64,000 bases of DNA from Dendrophyllia cribrosa (GCA_024195265.1 JAJLRJ010000008.1:42701873-42765872), one strand, 5' to 3'; positions 44,039-52,128 are shown, counted from the first letter of the stretch. Program-made: numbers and translations. Notes: a model not told the origin generated them from the letters alone.

Positions 44039-44686
44039 ATGCGTCGCACGTTTTTGAGATCGCAATGGATCCAAGTAGGTGGTGGTGATGGTTACAATCA
44101 AGGCCTGCCTTCGTATCAAGAAGGGGGTTTTTGGGGCACGCTGGCAGGTCCTGCAGTGAGTTATCTGGGTAATTTAGCGGCCAACGCGGGATACGAAACA
44201 GCCTGTCGAGCCGCCCGCAAATTTTACAAAAGTCATTGTCGGAAGAAGGAGGAGGAAGAGGAAGAGGAGGAGGAGGAACCGCCCCGCAAGAAAAAGACAA
44301 AGACAAAACGAGAACTGCCCCGCAAGAAAAAAAAGAAAAAGATGCAACGAGGAGGAAGAGGAGACAAGTACGACGGTGGGACGGCCGATTATCAGGAAGG
44401 AGGACTGGTCTTACCTTTCTCCGAAATGACGTACGAGCAACTGTTGAGAGCGCAGAGGGGTTTTGGGAAGCGGCGATCTCGACAAAGAACCCCTCGTCGA
44501 CCTCGCAACATCACGGCCGCGAGTTTGGATGAAAATCTCTATCGGCGTCTGGGAGGGAGACCCATCGGGGTGTTGCCCAATGCCATTCCTGGCTTTCAGG
44601 TGGGCATGGGAGAGAATCGAGAGAGAGTAAGAGGAAAAAAACGTAGACGAACGGGTCACGGTGATTGTTTCAACGAGCTCCTATAA
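44039..44686 (+). CDS. basic minor virion protein with Gly-rich helix and Glu/Lys tracts
   Basis: The ATG at 44039 lies 13 bases after the penton stop; an upstream GTG is less likely. The 215-residue protein has a glycine-rich start, a weakly hydrophobic helix (GPAVSYLGNLAANAGY, about 38-53), a run of acidic residues, then long lysine runs (about 66-100) and a basic C-terminal half (RSRQRTPRRPRN). The make-up resembles adenovirus core or pVI-like proteins that link capsid and DNA, but no homology is claimed. It lies between penton and major capsid genes, so a virion role is likely. Confidence 0.65.
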   Translation: MRRTFLRSQWIQVGGGDGYNQGLPSYQEGGFWGTLAGPAVSYLGNLAANAGYETACRAARKFYKSHCRKKEEEEEEEEEEPPRKKKTKTKRELPRKKKKKKMQRGGRGDKYDGGTADYQEGGLVLPFSEMTYEQLLRAQRGFGKRRSRQRTPRRPRNITAASLDENLYRRLGGRPIGVLPNAIPGFQVGMGENRERVRGKKRRRTGHGDCFNELL

Positions 44687-44690
44687 AAAG
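44682..44690 (+). promoter_or_regulatory. TATA box of the major capsid gene
   Basis: TATAAAAAG is 55 bases before the capsid ATG and overlaps the end of the upstream gene. Confidence 0.65.
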
Positions 44691-44736
44691 GAGCATCCAC
44701 GGGTGGTCGACCATTTGACTAGACGTCACCGTCAGC

Positions 44737-46167
44737 ATGTCACAAGGGTCAGATGACACAGACAACAACAACAACAACAACAACAACGGTGGGATCATCG
44801 TGCAGGCCGATCAGGGTCTTTACAATTATCGCCCTCCGCGAGAAATTGATGCCACAGAATACAAATGGCACTTTGAAGATGTGAAATCTCAGACCACTTC
44901 GTCAAACCCTCTCCAGTTTCGTTTGGCCGATCGACCTTACCCCTTCTGCCCCAGCGAGATCGAACTGCATCTTAAAGTGTACTTCAAACTGGGCTCCACA
45001 AAAGCACCCTTGAATGACTTCACCACCAACCAAGCTATTGTAGGCCCAGTGAACAATTTTGGGTACAGTTGTATCCGTCAAGTTCGTTGTCGAGTCAACA
45101 ACAACGAAACTGAGTCCACGGCTGGGGTGAATTTGGCATACCGAGAATATTTCAAGACCTTGTTGGAAGCAGATCCCTGGGACGAAGCCAGCCGCCTCAA
45201 GCGACAAGGATGGTACAAAGATAGCGCAGGACAGATGGATAAATGGGGAGGCCTAGCCACTCATAATCCTGGAGGGGTTCAACGACAAAAGATCTGTGTC
45301 AATGACACGGGCAAGTTCGAATTCAACGTGTGCCCTTTGCCTTGTAATTTTTGCCAGATAGAACAGAACGTCCCACCCAACACCAGAGTAGAATTTGAGA
45401 TCGAGTTCAATGACCCCAAGTTCTGTTTGATGTCCATGACCCTGGACAAGTCCACTGCAGCTGGGGCCGTGAACAACACGGCTAGTTTTGAAGTCTTGGC
45501 CCAAGAGTGTTTTCTCCGTGTGTTTTATCGCGTTCCCAATGATATCATCATGAAGTACATGGAAGAACAAGTGGAAAAGACCACGGTGGCCAACCCCCTC
45601 TCCTTCCCCTTCAGGCGCATGCGATGCGAGAACAGGTACATTCCATCAGGCGTCAGCCAAGTGGAGTTCAACGATGTGTTTCAAGGACGTTCCCCGCGCT
45701 TGTTTTGGTTGGTGGTGTTGGAAGATGCGCGTTATCAGGGAGAATTCAATAAAAATCCCTTTGACTTCAAAGCCAATTTTTCAGGATTCAACATCACCAG
45801 TGCCGAGTGCACAGCCAACGGAGCCCCAGTGAACAAAGCCAAAGTGGATCTTACCAACAAATACGAGATCTATGATTTGTTGCTGAATGCCTCAGGCAAA
45901 AAGAGACGCGATGCTTACCTGTTGGATCCCGATACCTTTGAAAAGGGTTTCTACTTTGTACCCTTTGATTTGACGGCTGTCCAAGATGGAGGTGATTCTG
46001 TCACCCCGCAGTTGCAAATGCTGATCAACGTCAGGCTGGGGTTTTCTACAACGACAGGTGCAGCATTGCAAGCTTTGTTCTTGTACAACACAGATGAGAG
46101 TCTGTTGCAGATTGACAACAGAGGAACCACTCAAGGCCCAGTGCTCTTGTCCGATGCCTTGGTGTGA
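44737..46167 (+). CDS. MCP: major capsid protein (double jelly roll, F54H12.2-like)
   Basis: The 476-residue protein has the features of the Polinton capsid protein known from worms as F54H12.2. An early 'FRLADRPYPFCPSEIELHLK' strand pair is followed by NLAYREYFKTLLEADP and WYKDSAGQMDK (about residues 131-170), and the strands continue to the end. The residues after the ATG include a polyasparagine run encoded by AAC repeats, which is probably a disordered arm and prone to length change. The length is usual for the family. Trimers of this fold build icosahedral shells. A TATA box lies 55 bases upstream and AATAAA signals follow the stop at 46202 and 46219. The frame is open with no damage. 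Confidence 0.88.
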   Translation: MSQGSDDTDNNNNNNNNGGIIVQADQGLYNYRPPREIDATEYKWHFEDVKSQTTSSNPLQFRLADRPYPFCPSEIELHLKVYFKLGSTKAPLNDFTTNQAIVGPVNNFGYSCIRQVRCRVNNNETESTAGVNLAYREYFKTLLEADPWDEASRLKRQGWYKDSAGQMDKWGGLATHNPGGVQRQKICVNDTGKFEFNVCPLPCNFCQIEQNVPPNTRVEFEIEFNDPKFCLMSMTLDKSTAAGAVNNTASFEVLAQECFLRVFYRVPNDIIMKYMEEQVEKTTVANPLSFPFRRMRCENRYIPSGVSQVEFNDVFQGRSPRLFWLVVLEDARYQGEFNKNPFDFKANFSGFNITSAECTANGAPVNKAKVDLTNKYEIYDLLLNASGKKRRDAYLLDPDTFEKGFYFVPFDLTAVQDGGDSVTPQLQMLINVRLGFSTTTGAALQALFLYNTDESLLQIDNRGTTQGPVLLSDALV

Positions 46168-46315
46168 AAAGAGCTGGAAAAAACATTATCTTTTTGTAAC
46201 AATAAAAAAAAAGAGGTCAATAAAAATGTCACTTGCCTATTTCATGAACTTTAGATGCCTTGTTTGAAAAGAGCTTTTTTGTAACAAGAAAAAAAAAAGA
46301 GTTTAATAAAAATGT
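46166..46315 (+). terminator. duplicated polyadenylation region after the capsid gene
   Basis: TGTGAAAAGAGCTGG...TTTGTAACAATAAAAAAAAAGAGG (46164-46216) is followed by a similar block, TTGAAAAGAGCTTTTTTGTAACAAG...GAGTTTAATAAAAATG (46263-46312). Each has AATAAA-type signals, so the region looks like a tandemly duplicated 3' end. Confidence 0.6.
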
Positions 46316-46369
46316 TTTATCTTTTTTGGTGATGTTTGTGTGTGTCACTCTCCTGTTCCTCGGGCCCCC

Positions 46370-46378
46370 TATAAAAAA
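46370..46378 (+). promoter_or_regulatory. TATA box of the 78-residue protein gene
   Basis: TATAAAAAA lies 40 bases before the ATG at 46410. Confidence 0.65.
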
Positions 46379-46409
46379 GGGCACAAGTCCTCCTTGGTCA
46401 GTTTTGAAA

Positions 46410-46646
46410 ATGCCTTGCAGAAAGAAAAGAAGAAGAGTATCTCGCAAAAAGAGGTACCACAGAGGGGGTGCTAGGTTCGTGAGACGACCCACCCTGCAGG
46501 ATAAAATAGCCGAGGGAGCCAGTATGTTTTTATCAGGACCTGCCCCTTCGTTTGCTACGGCAGGCTTGTTCCTGGGCAAGCAAGCATTCAAAGGCATAAA
46601 AGACAACGTGGAGCATTTTTTAAAGGCCAAAAAGCGGCGGAGATAA
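46410..46646 (+). CDS. small basic virion protein (78 residues)
   Basis: I chose the ATG at 46410, 40 bases after a TATA box, over an upstream in-frame TTG. The protein begins with a very basic arm (MPCRKKRRRVSRKKRYHRG), has a Gly/Ala/Phe-rich helix (SGPAPSFATAGLFLGKQAF) and ends KAKKRRR. It resembles core proteins of adenovirus-like particles in composition. It probably binds DNA and the capsid. Confidence 0.65.
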   Translation: MPCRKKRRRVSRKKRYHRGGARFVRRPTLQDKIAEGASMFLSGPAPSFATAGLFLGKQAFKGIKDNVEHFLKAKKRRR

Positions 46647-46683
46647 AAAAAAAAAAAGATCCACCTTGTCAAAAAAAAAAAAG

Positions 46684-46995
46684 ATGGTCAACCCATCCCG
46701 TGCCAGACGAGACAGCGCCCAAAGACGAAGAAATCGTCGGATGACAAGGCAGGGAGGTATTCAACGAGGAGGTTTCGTCCCCATTGTGGTGGATTTTAAG
46801 AAAGGGATCCAAGTGACACGGGACGCCATCGAAGCCATGCAACAACCCATCGACCACGACAAGGCCCGACGAAACGTGAACAGGTACAAAGCCGAGTATG
46901 CGTCTTATAAAAGACGCGGTGGAAACAAAGGGTTCACGCGTTGGGCCCGCGACAAAGGTTACGCCAAAAAAAGTGATGCCTGTTGCCTGCAGTAA
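46684..46995 (+). CDS. basic protein of 103 residues, unassigned
   Basis: The ATG follows a run of A. The protein has Arg-rich ends (RRDSAQRRRNRRMTRQGG) and a middle hydrophobic segment (FVPIVVDF), with charged helices afterwards. The stop at 46993-46995 is two bases before the protease ATG. A TATA-like GCATAAAAG occurs at 46594. No family is recognised; a virion or assembly role is inferred from position. Confidence 0.6.
   Translation: MVNPSRARRDSAQRRRNRRMTRQGGIQRGGFVPIVVDFKKGIQVTRDAIEAMQQPIDHDKARRNVNRYKAEYASYKRRGGNKGFTRWARDKGYAKKSDACCLQ
46906..46912 (+). promoter_or_regulatory. TATA box before the protease gene
   Basis: TATAAAA lies 92 bases before the ATG at 46998, inside the preceding gene. 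Confidence 0.45.
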
Positions 46996-46997
46996 AA

Positions 46998-47549
46998 ATG
47001 CATGACACGTTGCAATTGCGAAAAGCGTGTCGAGGCGATGACAACATTTCAAAATACTTTTGGGACGTGTTTGGTGCGGATGAAGGAGCCTGTCAACCCG
47101 TCGAGTACCCCAAGTGCGCCATATGGAACACGGACCCCATACGCTTACCCGGCCAACATTGGATAGCGGTGTTTTGGGCGAGTCAAGACCACGGAGAATT
47201 CTTTGATAGTTACGCGCGAGCGCCATCCTTCTACAACGCAGCGTGGCGTTGTTTCGACCTTTTCCGTCACATTCCACAAGAGCTACAAGGAACCAACACC
47301 GATGTGTGCGGAGATTATTGTTTGTACTACTTATTTCATCGTTGCCGCGGCAAACCCATGACCCAAATTGTTCGACCCTTCTCACACACGGATCGTGTCT
47401 ACAACGATACGGCCGTGGTGGAACGAGTACGGGAAGAATTCCCGAGTTTACGACATCAACACCTGGCAGGGGGACTGTATGATGAGGATGGACGCCCCAA
47501 CCAGATGTGTCGGATCAAACGGTTGAATCTTTGCAAAAGAAAGGCATAA
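46998..47549 (+). CDS. PRO: adenain-like cysteine protease
   Basis: The 183-residue protein fits the adenovirus-type maturation protease family. Active-site positions are H54 (GQHWIAVF), D70 (FFDSY), Q97 (LQGTNTD) and C104 (VCGDYC). The spacing from Gln to Cys (seven) and the sequence around it match adenain, and H54 has the same number. It is a little shorter than adenain (about 204). Such proteases trim capsid and core proteins during virion maturation. The ATG at 46998 is chosen; upstream codons in frame belong to the preceding gene. It sits directly before the ATPase gene, as in many Polintons. Confidence 0.9.
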   Translation: MHDTLQLRKACRGDDNISKYFWDVFGADEGACQPVEYPKCAIWNTDPIRLPGQHWIAVFWASQDHGEFFDSYARAPSFYNAAWRCFDLFRHIPQELQGTNTDVCGDYCLYYLFHRCRGKPMTQIVRPFSHTDRVYNDTAVVERVREEFPSLRHQHLAGGLYDEDGRPNQMCRIKRLNLCKRKA

Positions 47550-47551
47550 AA
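47545..47551 (+). promoter_or_regulatory. TATA-like box of the ATPase gene
   Basis: CATAAAA lies 46 bases before the ATG at 47591, at the end of the protease gene. Confidence 0.5.
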
Positions 47552-47590
47552 GGAAGAACGGTGTTTTTTACGGGGTGACAGGTTAAAAAC

Positions 47591-48298
47591 ATGGAAACGG
47601 AAGATGCTCCCTCTTGTTATGATCCACGTTTCAGGGTCCCGGGTAACATGCAGATCGTGGGTCCTACCTTGAGCGGCAAGACAACCTTCTTGTACAAGTT
47701 GGTCAAAGATGCTCCATGTTACTTTCGGGAAGACGACAGATCCCCTTGTTATTTTCAAAAAATCGTGTATTGCTATGGATCAGCCTGGCAACCGATTTTT
47801 AACCAATTCCAAGAGATGGGCGTGCAATTTAACGAGGGCTTGCCAGACAACGTGGAAGCACTCTTTCCACCCGAAACACGCCCCGGTTTGATCATCATGG
47901 ACGATCTCATGCACGAAAGCAGCAAGTCACCTCAAGTGACCCAACTGTTGACCAAAGGAACGCATCACTTGGGTCTCTTTGCGATTTTCCTGTCGCAGAA
48001 CCTCTTCCATTCGGGCAAGGAACAAGCTGGTCAAAATCGCAATTATCATTACACCGTTCTCTTCAAAAATCCTGCGGATACCCGTTACATCAAGATGCTG
48101 GGCAATCGTTGGTTGGGTGATTCAGAGGCATTTTGGCCCATCTATAAAAGGGCCACAGAGAGACCTTTTGGCTATCTATTGACCGACCATCATCCTCGAA
48201 CCGACGACGCCATTCGTTTTCGTACCCATCTCTTGATAGACGATCCCGAACCTCTTACCGTGTTGCAACCCGCTCAAAAGAGAAGACACAAAACGTGA
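47591..48298 (+). CDS. ATP: packaging ATPase (FtsK/HerA, A32-like)
   Basis: A 235-residue P-loop ATPase. Walker A is GPTLSGKTT (residues 24-32), Walker B is LIIMDD (100-105) and a conserved SQN occurs at 135-137, the usual 'sensor' of A32-type genome-packaging ATPases. The length and the compact layout fit the Polinton protein, which pumps DNA into the capsid. The ATG at 47591 follows a TATA-like CATAAAA by 46 bases. The stop lies five bases before the next ATG. Confidence 0.92.
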   Translation: METEDAPSCYDPRFRVPGNMQIVGPTLSGKTTFLYKLVKDAPCYFREDDRSPCYFQKIVYCYGSAWQPIFNQFQEMGVQFNEGLPDNVEALFPPETRPGLIIMDDLMHESSKSPQVTQLLTKGTHHLGLFAIFLSQNLFHSGKEQAGQNRNYHYTVLFKNPADTRYIKMLGNRWLGDSEAFWPIYKRATERPFGYLLTDHHPRTDDAIRFRTHLLIDDPEPLTVLQPAQKRRHKT

Positions 48299-48303
48299 GA
48301 AAA

Positions 48304-48714
48304 ATGTCTTTCCGTCGTCGAGATTGGAGAAGACAGCGAGGACGAGGCATGTTGGAGGATTTTAGCAAATCTCGCGCCACCCGCACCAATCAAATCAGAG
48401 CGCGATGGAATAAGGAGAGAGCCGACATGCATCGACGCTTGCAAAACGAAAGCGGTAAATTGCAAGAAGGTGCCCGTCGCCTCCAGTGGATGTTGGAAAA
48501 CCCCAACCCCAGTCTGGGTGAAAGGGTCGTGGAGAAGGGACGTCAAACCCAATTCAAAGCCAAGAATGCTTTCAAACCAGGCATCAAACGCCCCAAACTC
48601 AAAGCAGGAACGAAAAGAGCCCTGATGGCTGGGGCGATGGGAGGTGTCTTGGCCCCCGTAGTGGGAACTTTAATCGCCAAAGCTATAAAAAAGACGAAGA
48701 AGAAGAAATCATAA
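48304..48714 (+). CDS. basic protein with glycine-rich helix and lysine tail (136 residues)
   Basis: The ATG at 48304 directly follows the ATPase gene. The protein is Arg-rich at the start (FRRRDWRRQRGRG), has a charged helical middle, then a hydrophobic helix (LMAGAMGGVLAPVVGTLIAK, about 109-128) and KKTKKKKS. This helix-plus-lysine pattern recurs in the neighbouring genes. It may be a membrane-active or core virion protein. A TATAAAA at 48143 lies inside the ATPase gene. Confidence 0.7.
   Translation: MSFRRRDWRRQRGRGMLEDFSKSRATRTNQIRARWNKERADMHRRLQNESGKLQEGARRLQWMLENPNPSLGERVVEKGRQTQFKAKNAFKPGIKRPKLKAGTKRALMAGAMGGVLAPVVGTLIAKAIKKTKKKKS
48684..48692 (+). promoter_or_regulatory. TATA box of the 194-residue protein gene
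   Basis: TATAAAAAA lies 44 bases before the ATG at 48728. Confidence 0.6.
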
Positions 48715-48727
48715 AAAGAAAACAGTT

Positions 48728-49312
48728 ATGCAGTCCCTCATTGTCATTCCCACCTATGGAACATGGCCCACCATGCCACGCATCGCTCGAGCGCCTTGGT
48801 CGCAAGGGGTTCCTTTTACCCGTTACGTGGTTGGGAAAGGGATACAATTGCAAGATGCAAGCGATCTCACCACGGGTCGGGCGGCCTGGCAAGCACAGAT
48901 CCGTCGCAGTCAAAGAGGTCGCGGGATGGATGGCAGCCAGAGATCAAGAGCCATGGCCAAAGCCTATGCCAACCGACCCGCTCAGAAGGTCGATCGTTGG
49001 GTCAACAGAAAGATGTGGCGCTTGCGAGATAAGATGACTCCCGAAACCTTAACAGGAAAATTAACAGCAGGTGCTGCATTAGGAGGAGCTGCGGCGGCCG
49101 TGCCAGCAGCGTTTTTGGGTGCCTTAACAGCCAAAGTCTTCACCCAGAAGAAGAAAAAGAAGAAGAAGAAACAAGAAGGAGGGTTTTTAACGCTGCTAAG
49201 CAGTGCTGCCAAAGTGGGATACGAGGTTGGAAAGGGAAAAGATTACAAGCGTATGGGAGCCAAAGGAGCCACGGGGCATTATAAAGCGCATCGCAAACCC
49301 TGGGAAGTTTAA
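48728..49312 (+). CDS. 194-residue protein with Ala-rich helix and lysine tract
   Basis: The first ATG after the TATA box opens this frame. A neutral start is followed by a basic region (RRSQRGRGM), then an Ala/Gly-rich hydrophobic helix (LGGAAAAVPAAFLGALTAK, about 116-135), eight or nine lysines, and an EGGFLTLLSS segment. It shows the same helix and lysine pattern as the neighbouring proteins. No family is recognised; a virion role is inferred. Confidence 0.7.
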   Translation: MQSLIVIPTYGTWPTMPRIARAPWSQGVPFTRYVVGKGIQLQDASDLTTGRAAWQAQIRRSQRGRGMDGSQRSRAMAKAYANRPAQKVDRWVNRKMWRLRDKMTPETLTGKLTAGAALGGAAAAVPAAFLGALTAKVFTQKKKKKKKKQEGGFLTLLSSAAKVGYEVGKGKDYKRMGAKGATGHYKAHRKPWEV

Positions 49313-49318
49313 GGAAGG

Positions 49319-49325
49319 TATAAAG
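49319..49325 (+). promoter_or_regulatory. TATA box of the 119-residue protein gene
   Basis: TATAAAG lies 40 bases before the ATG at 49359, just after the preceding stop. Confidence 0.65.
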
Positions 49326-49358
49326 AGAGAGTAGTCCTCATCCGCAAGTACATTCACC

Positions 49359-49718
49359 ATGCCAACCGTTCGCAGAAAGAAAACAAGACAGCGTGGAAAA
49401 GGTTTGGGCGCCGACATGGCCGTGGCCACGGCAGCTCCCATTGTGGCCAATCTCTTAAGTCAAGGGATTGAACACGCCATGGACAAAGGACCAGAGGTAC
49501 TCGGCAAGGTAGCCGAGCATGGCAAACGTGGTGTAAAGTGGCTCTCGAAACGCTTCAACCGTTTGAGAAAAAAGAAACCTCAGAAGGGCGGTAGAAAAAA
49601 AAGAACATCCTTGCCCCGTTGGGCTCAAGAACCTGGTCTGTCCAAACTCGTAGGTCTACCCAATCATTTACCGTCACACGTGCAATTTCAACTTGAAAAT
49701 TCCACGACCTCGGTGTAG
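49359..49718 (+). CDS. basic protein of 119 residues with Ala/Val helix
   Basis: Starting at ATG 49359, the protein has a basic arm (VRRKKTRQRGKG), an Ala/Val-rich helix (ADMAVATAAPIVANLLSQGI, about 18-37) and a second basic segment (RLRKKKPQKGGRKKRT). The same order of basic arm, weakly hydrophobic helix and basic tail appears in the 78-residue protein. No family is recognised. Confidence 0.7.
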   Translation: MPTVRRKKTRQRGKGLGADMAVATAAPIVANLLSQGIEHAMDKGPEVLGKVAEHGKRGVKWLSKRFNRLRKKKPQKGGRKKRTSLPRWAQEPGLSKLVGLPNHLPSHVQFQLENSTTSV

Positions 49719-49730
49719 GCAGGCGAAGGA

Positions 49731-49740
49731 TATAAGAAAG
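49731..49740 (+). promoter_or_regulatory. TATA-like box of the 207-residue protein gene
   Basis: TATAAGAAAG lies 43 bases before the ATG at 49774, which supports that start. Confidence 0.5.
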
Positions 49741-49773
49741 GAGGAAACTGCAGGACACACACAGTTTTTTGTG

Positions 49774-50397
49774 ATGGCCCCACCTAGAGGCGCTTGGCGT
49801 GCTTTTCCTGTCAATTCAAATTTTTCGCCCACTTCTGCTGCAGAGCGACGAGCGAACTCGGGATTTGATGCCCCAAGAAAGAAGGCCACTACCGATCGTT
49901 TTGGGAGACCCAACCGAGCCGTGAAAGCGAGTATTGCCTTGAAAAAAGGAATCAAGACAGCCAATGCGGCGACAGCGGGAGCGATTTTAGCGGCCACTTT
50001 GGGCGGTGTGCTTGCAAGTCAACTCTCGAAAAAGAAAAAAAAGAAGAAGAAGAAGCAAGAACAACAAGGTGCAGGCAAAAGATCAAGGGGATGGCGCATG
50101 CAAGAACAAGCCGACTGGTTATCGGGGTTGACGGATCGCCGGACGTTTTCGGAGGACATAAAAAGAGCCAGCAACGAACAATTGCGAGCTCTGACCGATC
50201 TGATACGTAATCTCTACGACAACGTGATCCAAGTACCCGCTTACGTCAAAACCCCTCTCCTGGGTAACAGGAAAACGATTCGACGCATCAGTGCACTGAC
50301 GACGCCTTTGCACGAAAGAAAGAGGCTCTTAAGAAGAGTAGGAGGAGAAAAACTCGTTCCCTTTTTGCAAGCCGGACTAGACGCCTTGTCGTCATGA
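49774..50397 (+). CDS. 207-residue protein with Ala-rich helix and lysine tract
   Basis: The ATG at 49774 follows TATAAG by 43 bases; the upstream in-frame TTG is rejected. The first part contains an Ala-rich hydrophobic helix (ATAGAILAATLGGVLASQL, about 67-85) followed by nine lysines. The C-terminal half is a separate, probably helical domain (residues about 105-207). It is the third gene with the same helix and lysine tract. Its stop overlaps the ATG of the next gene (ATGA at 50394-50397). Confidence 0.7.
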   Translation: MAPPRGAWRAFPVNSNFSPTSAAERRANSGFDAPRKKATTDRFGRPNRAVKASIALKKGIKTANAATAGAILAATLGGVLASQLSKKKKKKKKKQEQQGAGKRSRGWRMQEQADWLSGLTDRRTFSEDIKRASNEQLRALTDLIRNLYDNVIQVPAYVKTPLLGNRKTIRRISALTTPLHERKRLLRRVGGEKLVPFLQAGLDALSS

Positions 50398-51302
50398 CGG
50401 ACAAATACGCTCGAGAGATGATGTTGGTGCCCAAAGATCCCCCCTGGATGAAACCGCCGGTTCCCTTTCTACCCGATTCATCCCGTCAATGGGGAAGGGG
50501 TGAACAAACACCCCCCGACCCCAACGAAGCCTACTGGAAACGTCAATTCTTGACGGACCAATTGGTCAATGCCCCTCGTTTGGATCGCGTCATGCGTGTC
50601 ATGGATGCCATGAAGAGCGTGGAAGGTGAAGGGCAACCGCCCAAGTTACCTTCGTACGGAAGTAAGAGCAGCGAATACTTTCGACTTCAGAATCAACTAC
50701 GACACATGATAGACCCCCGTCAGACCTCTGCGCTCTTGAGAAGACCTCCCCCTCTTTCGGCGGCGGAAAACCAAGCCCGAACGGATGATATTATTCCCCC
50801 CAAACCACCCCTTGGATCCACACTTCCACCACCTCCCAAGTCATTTCAAGAAGCGCACCAGCAATCAAAGAACATTGACAAACAATTGGAAAACTTCATC
50901 AACGTGGCTAAACAGAATTTGGACGAGGCCAAGCGCGCCGGCAATAATCCTAACGAGGTGAAAATGGCTGATCTAGATTGGCAAGTGGCTCAAAAGTCTG
51001 CTGAAGTCATACGAGAGTTGGACGATCAATTAAACTCAGAAAACTATGGTTTGCCCTTCAGCGACCTCAAATACTGGACCACGGACAAAGACACATTCGA
51101 TGCTGCCGTGGAAGCACACAAAAGAGAGCTGCTGGAACGTCGTGACAAACTGTGGGGTCAACTGGAAACAGAATATCAAGAGCACAAGGAAAGCATGAAA
51201 CAGAGAGAAAAGCAAAGACAAGCCAAGATAGAAAACATTATTCAAAAAGGAAAAGGGGTCGCCTTGAAACGACACAAACCTCGCGGTTGGGTGCAAGAGT
51301 AA
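50394..51302 (+). CDS. 302-residue protein, Pro-rich and coiled-coil
   Basis: The ATG overlaps the previous stop. The first half is Pro-rich (PPPLSAAEN, PPKPPLGSTLPPPP, about residues 115-150). The second half is charged and helical (SAEVIRELDDQLN, QLETEYQEHKESMKQREKQR), probably a coiled coil. It is the last gene before the right repeat and is followed by AATAAA at 51383. It might be a scaffold or tail-like protein, but I cannot name a family. Confidence 0.7.
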   Translation: MTDKYAREMMLVPKDPPWMKPPVPFLPDSSRQWGRGEQTPPDPNEAYWKRQFLTDQLVNAPRLDRVMRVMDAMKSVEGEGQPPKLPSYGSKSSEYFRLQNQLRHMIDPRQTSALLRRPPPLSAAENQARTDDIIPPKPPLGSTLPPPPKSFQEAHQQSKNIDKQLENFINVAKQNLDEAKRAGNNPNEVKMADLDWQVAQKSAEVIRELDDQLNSENYGLPFSDLKYWTTDKDTFDAAVEAHKRELLERRDKLWGQLETEYQEHKESMKQREKQRQAKIENIIQKGKGVALKRHKPRGWVQE

Positions 51303-51581
51303 GAAAGTTGTTCAGAAAAAAGAGACGTTTAAAAGTTGTCACTATTTAAATTGTTGACCTGTTTTCACAACAAGATTGTTGTAATAAAGTTGCTTTAAAA
51401 TGGTCAAAACACGTGTGCTCTTTTTCTTGCACTAACCGGTTTTTTGAATAAGAATTCATCAAAAAAAAGTCAAAAACGCAATGAAAAAAAAAAACAATCT
51501 GCGTGGTTCATTGTCTGATGAACCAAATCAAACAAGGCAAGACTCCTTTGTGGCCACAAGTAACGAGAAAAGGCCCACTGG

Positions 51582-51633
51582 TAGTGTAGACTCTCGCCAA
51601 GGTCACAGGTTCGATTCCCGTTGGGGTCCCAAA
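51582..51633 (+). other. tRNA-like segment within the right TIR
   Basis: GGTTCGATTCC is an exact pol III B box followed by CGTTGGGGTCCC; upstream TGGTAGTGTAG is a weak A box. The B-box part is missing from the left repeat. The acceptor end does not pair, so a functional tRNA is unlikely. Confidence 0.45.
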
Positions 51634-51905
51634 AAAATCAACAAGAACATTCGAAAACAAGAAAACGAAAAACAAGCAAGAAAAACACAAAACAAAAAGC
51701 ACTCTCACTTTCTGGAAACGCTTGGTTGACAAAACAAATTGCCCTTCAAAGACAAGAGACGTCAGCGAAGGGCTTCCTCGTAGCCTGAGGGGTGGCGTCA
51801 GCTTTTTTTCCCTTTATAAAGGCTCGCGCTTTGTTCTTTTTTCATTCTTCTCTCATTCGCTTACAACGCAAAGCCAGACGAGCTGCTCGGCAGAAGAAAA
51901 CAGTA

Positions 51906-52085
51906 ATGGGTGCAAGATTATCGCAAACACTTGGGACGAGACGATTTCAATTTAAACTCTTTTATCGTCGAGCCAGGTCCCGCTGGTGGTTCGCGCGTGG
52001 TCTGGAGCCAAGTGATGGCGTAAGCCGGGTTTTTCCAGGAAAACGCTGTTCTGAGAAAGACAAGAAAGATTTTTTCACGGCGTGA
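51906..52085 (+). CDS. TIR-encoded outward ORF, right copy
   Basis: This 59-codon frame (MGARLSQTLGTRRFQF) faces the right end of the element and follows TATAAAGG at about 51814. It is the exact counterpart of the frame at 37268-37447. Protein composition is basic, with a Trp/Arg-rich middle (RRARSRWWFARG). No family is recognised. Confidence 0.35.
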   Translation: MGARLSQTLGTRRFQFKLFYRRARSRWWFARGLEPSDGVSRVFPGKRCSEKDKKDFFTA

Positions 52086-52128
52086 AAACAAAGATAGTTC
52101 CTCGCTAAAAAATCAGACAACTCTCCTC

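Noticed and set aside
44236..44532. Arg/Glu-rich frame within the 44039-44686 gene
   Set aside because: It is a shifted reading of the Glu/Lys tract and lacks a promoter of its own.
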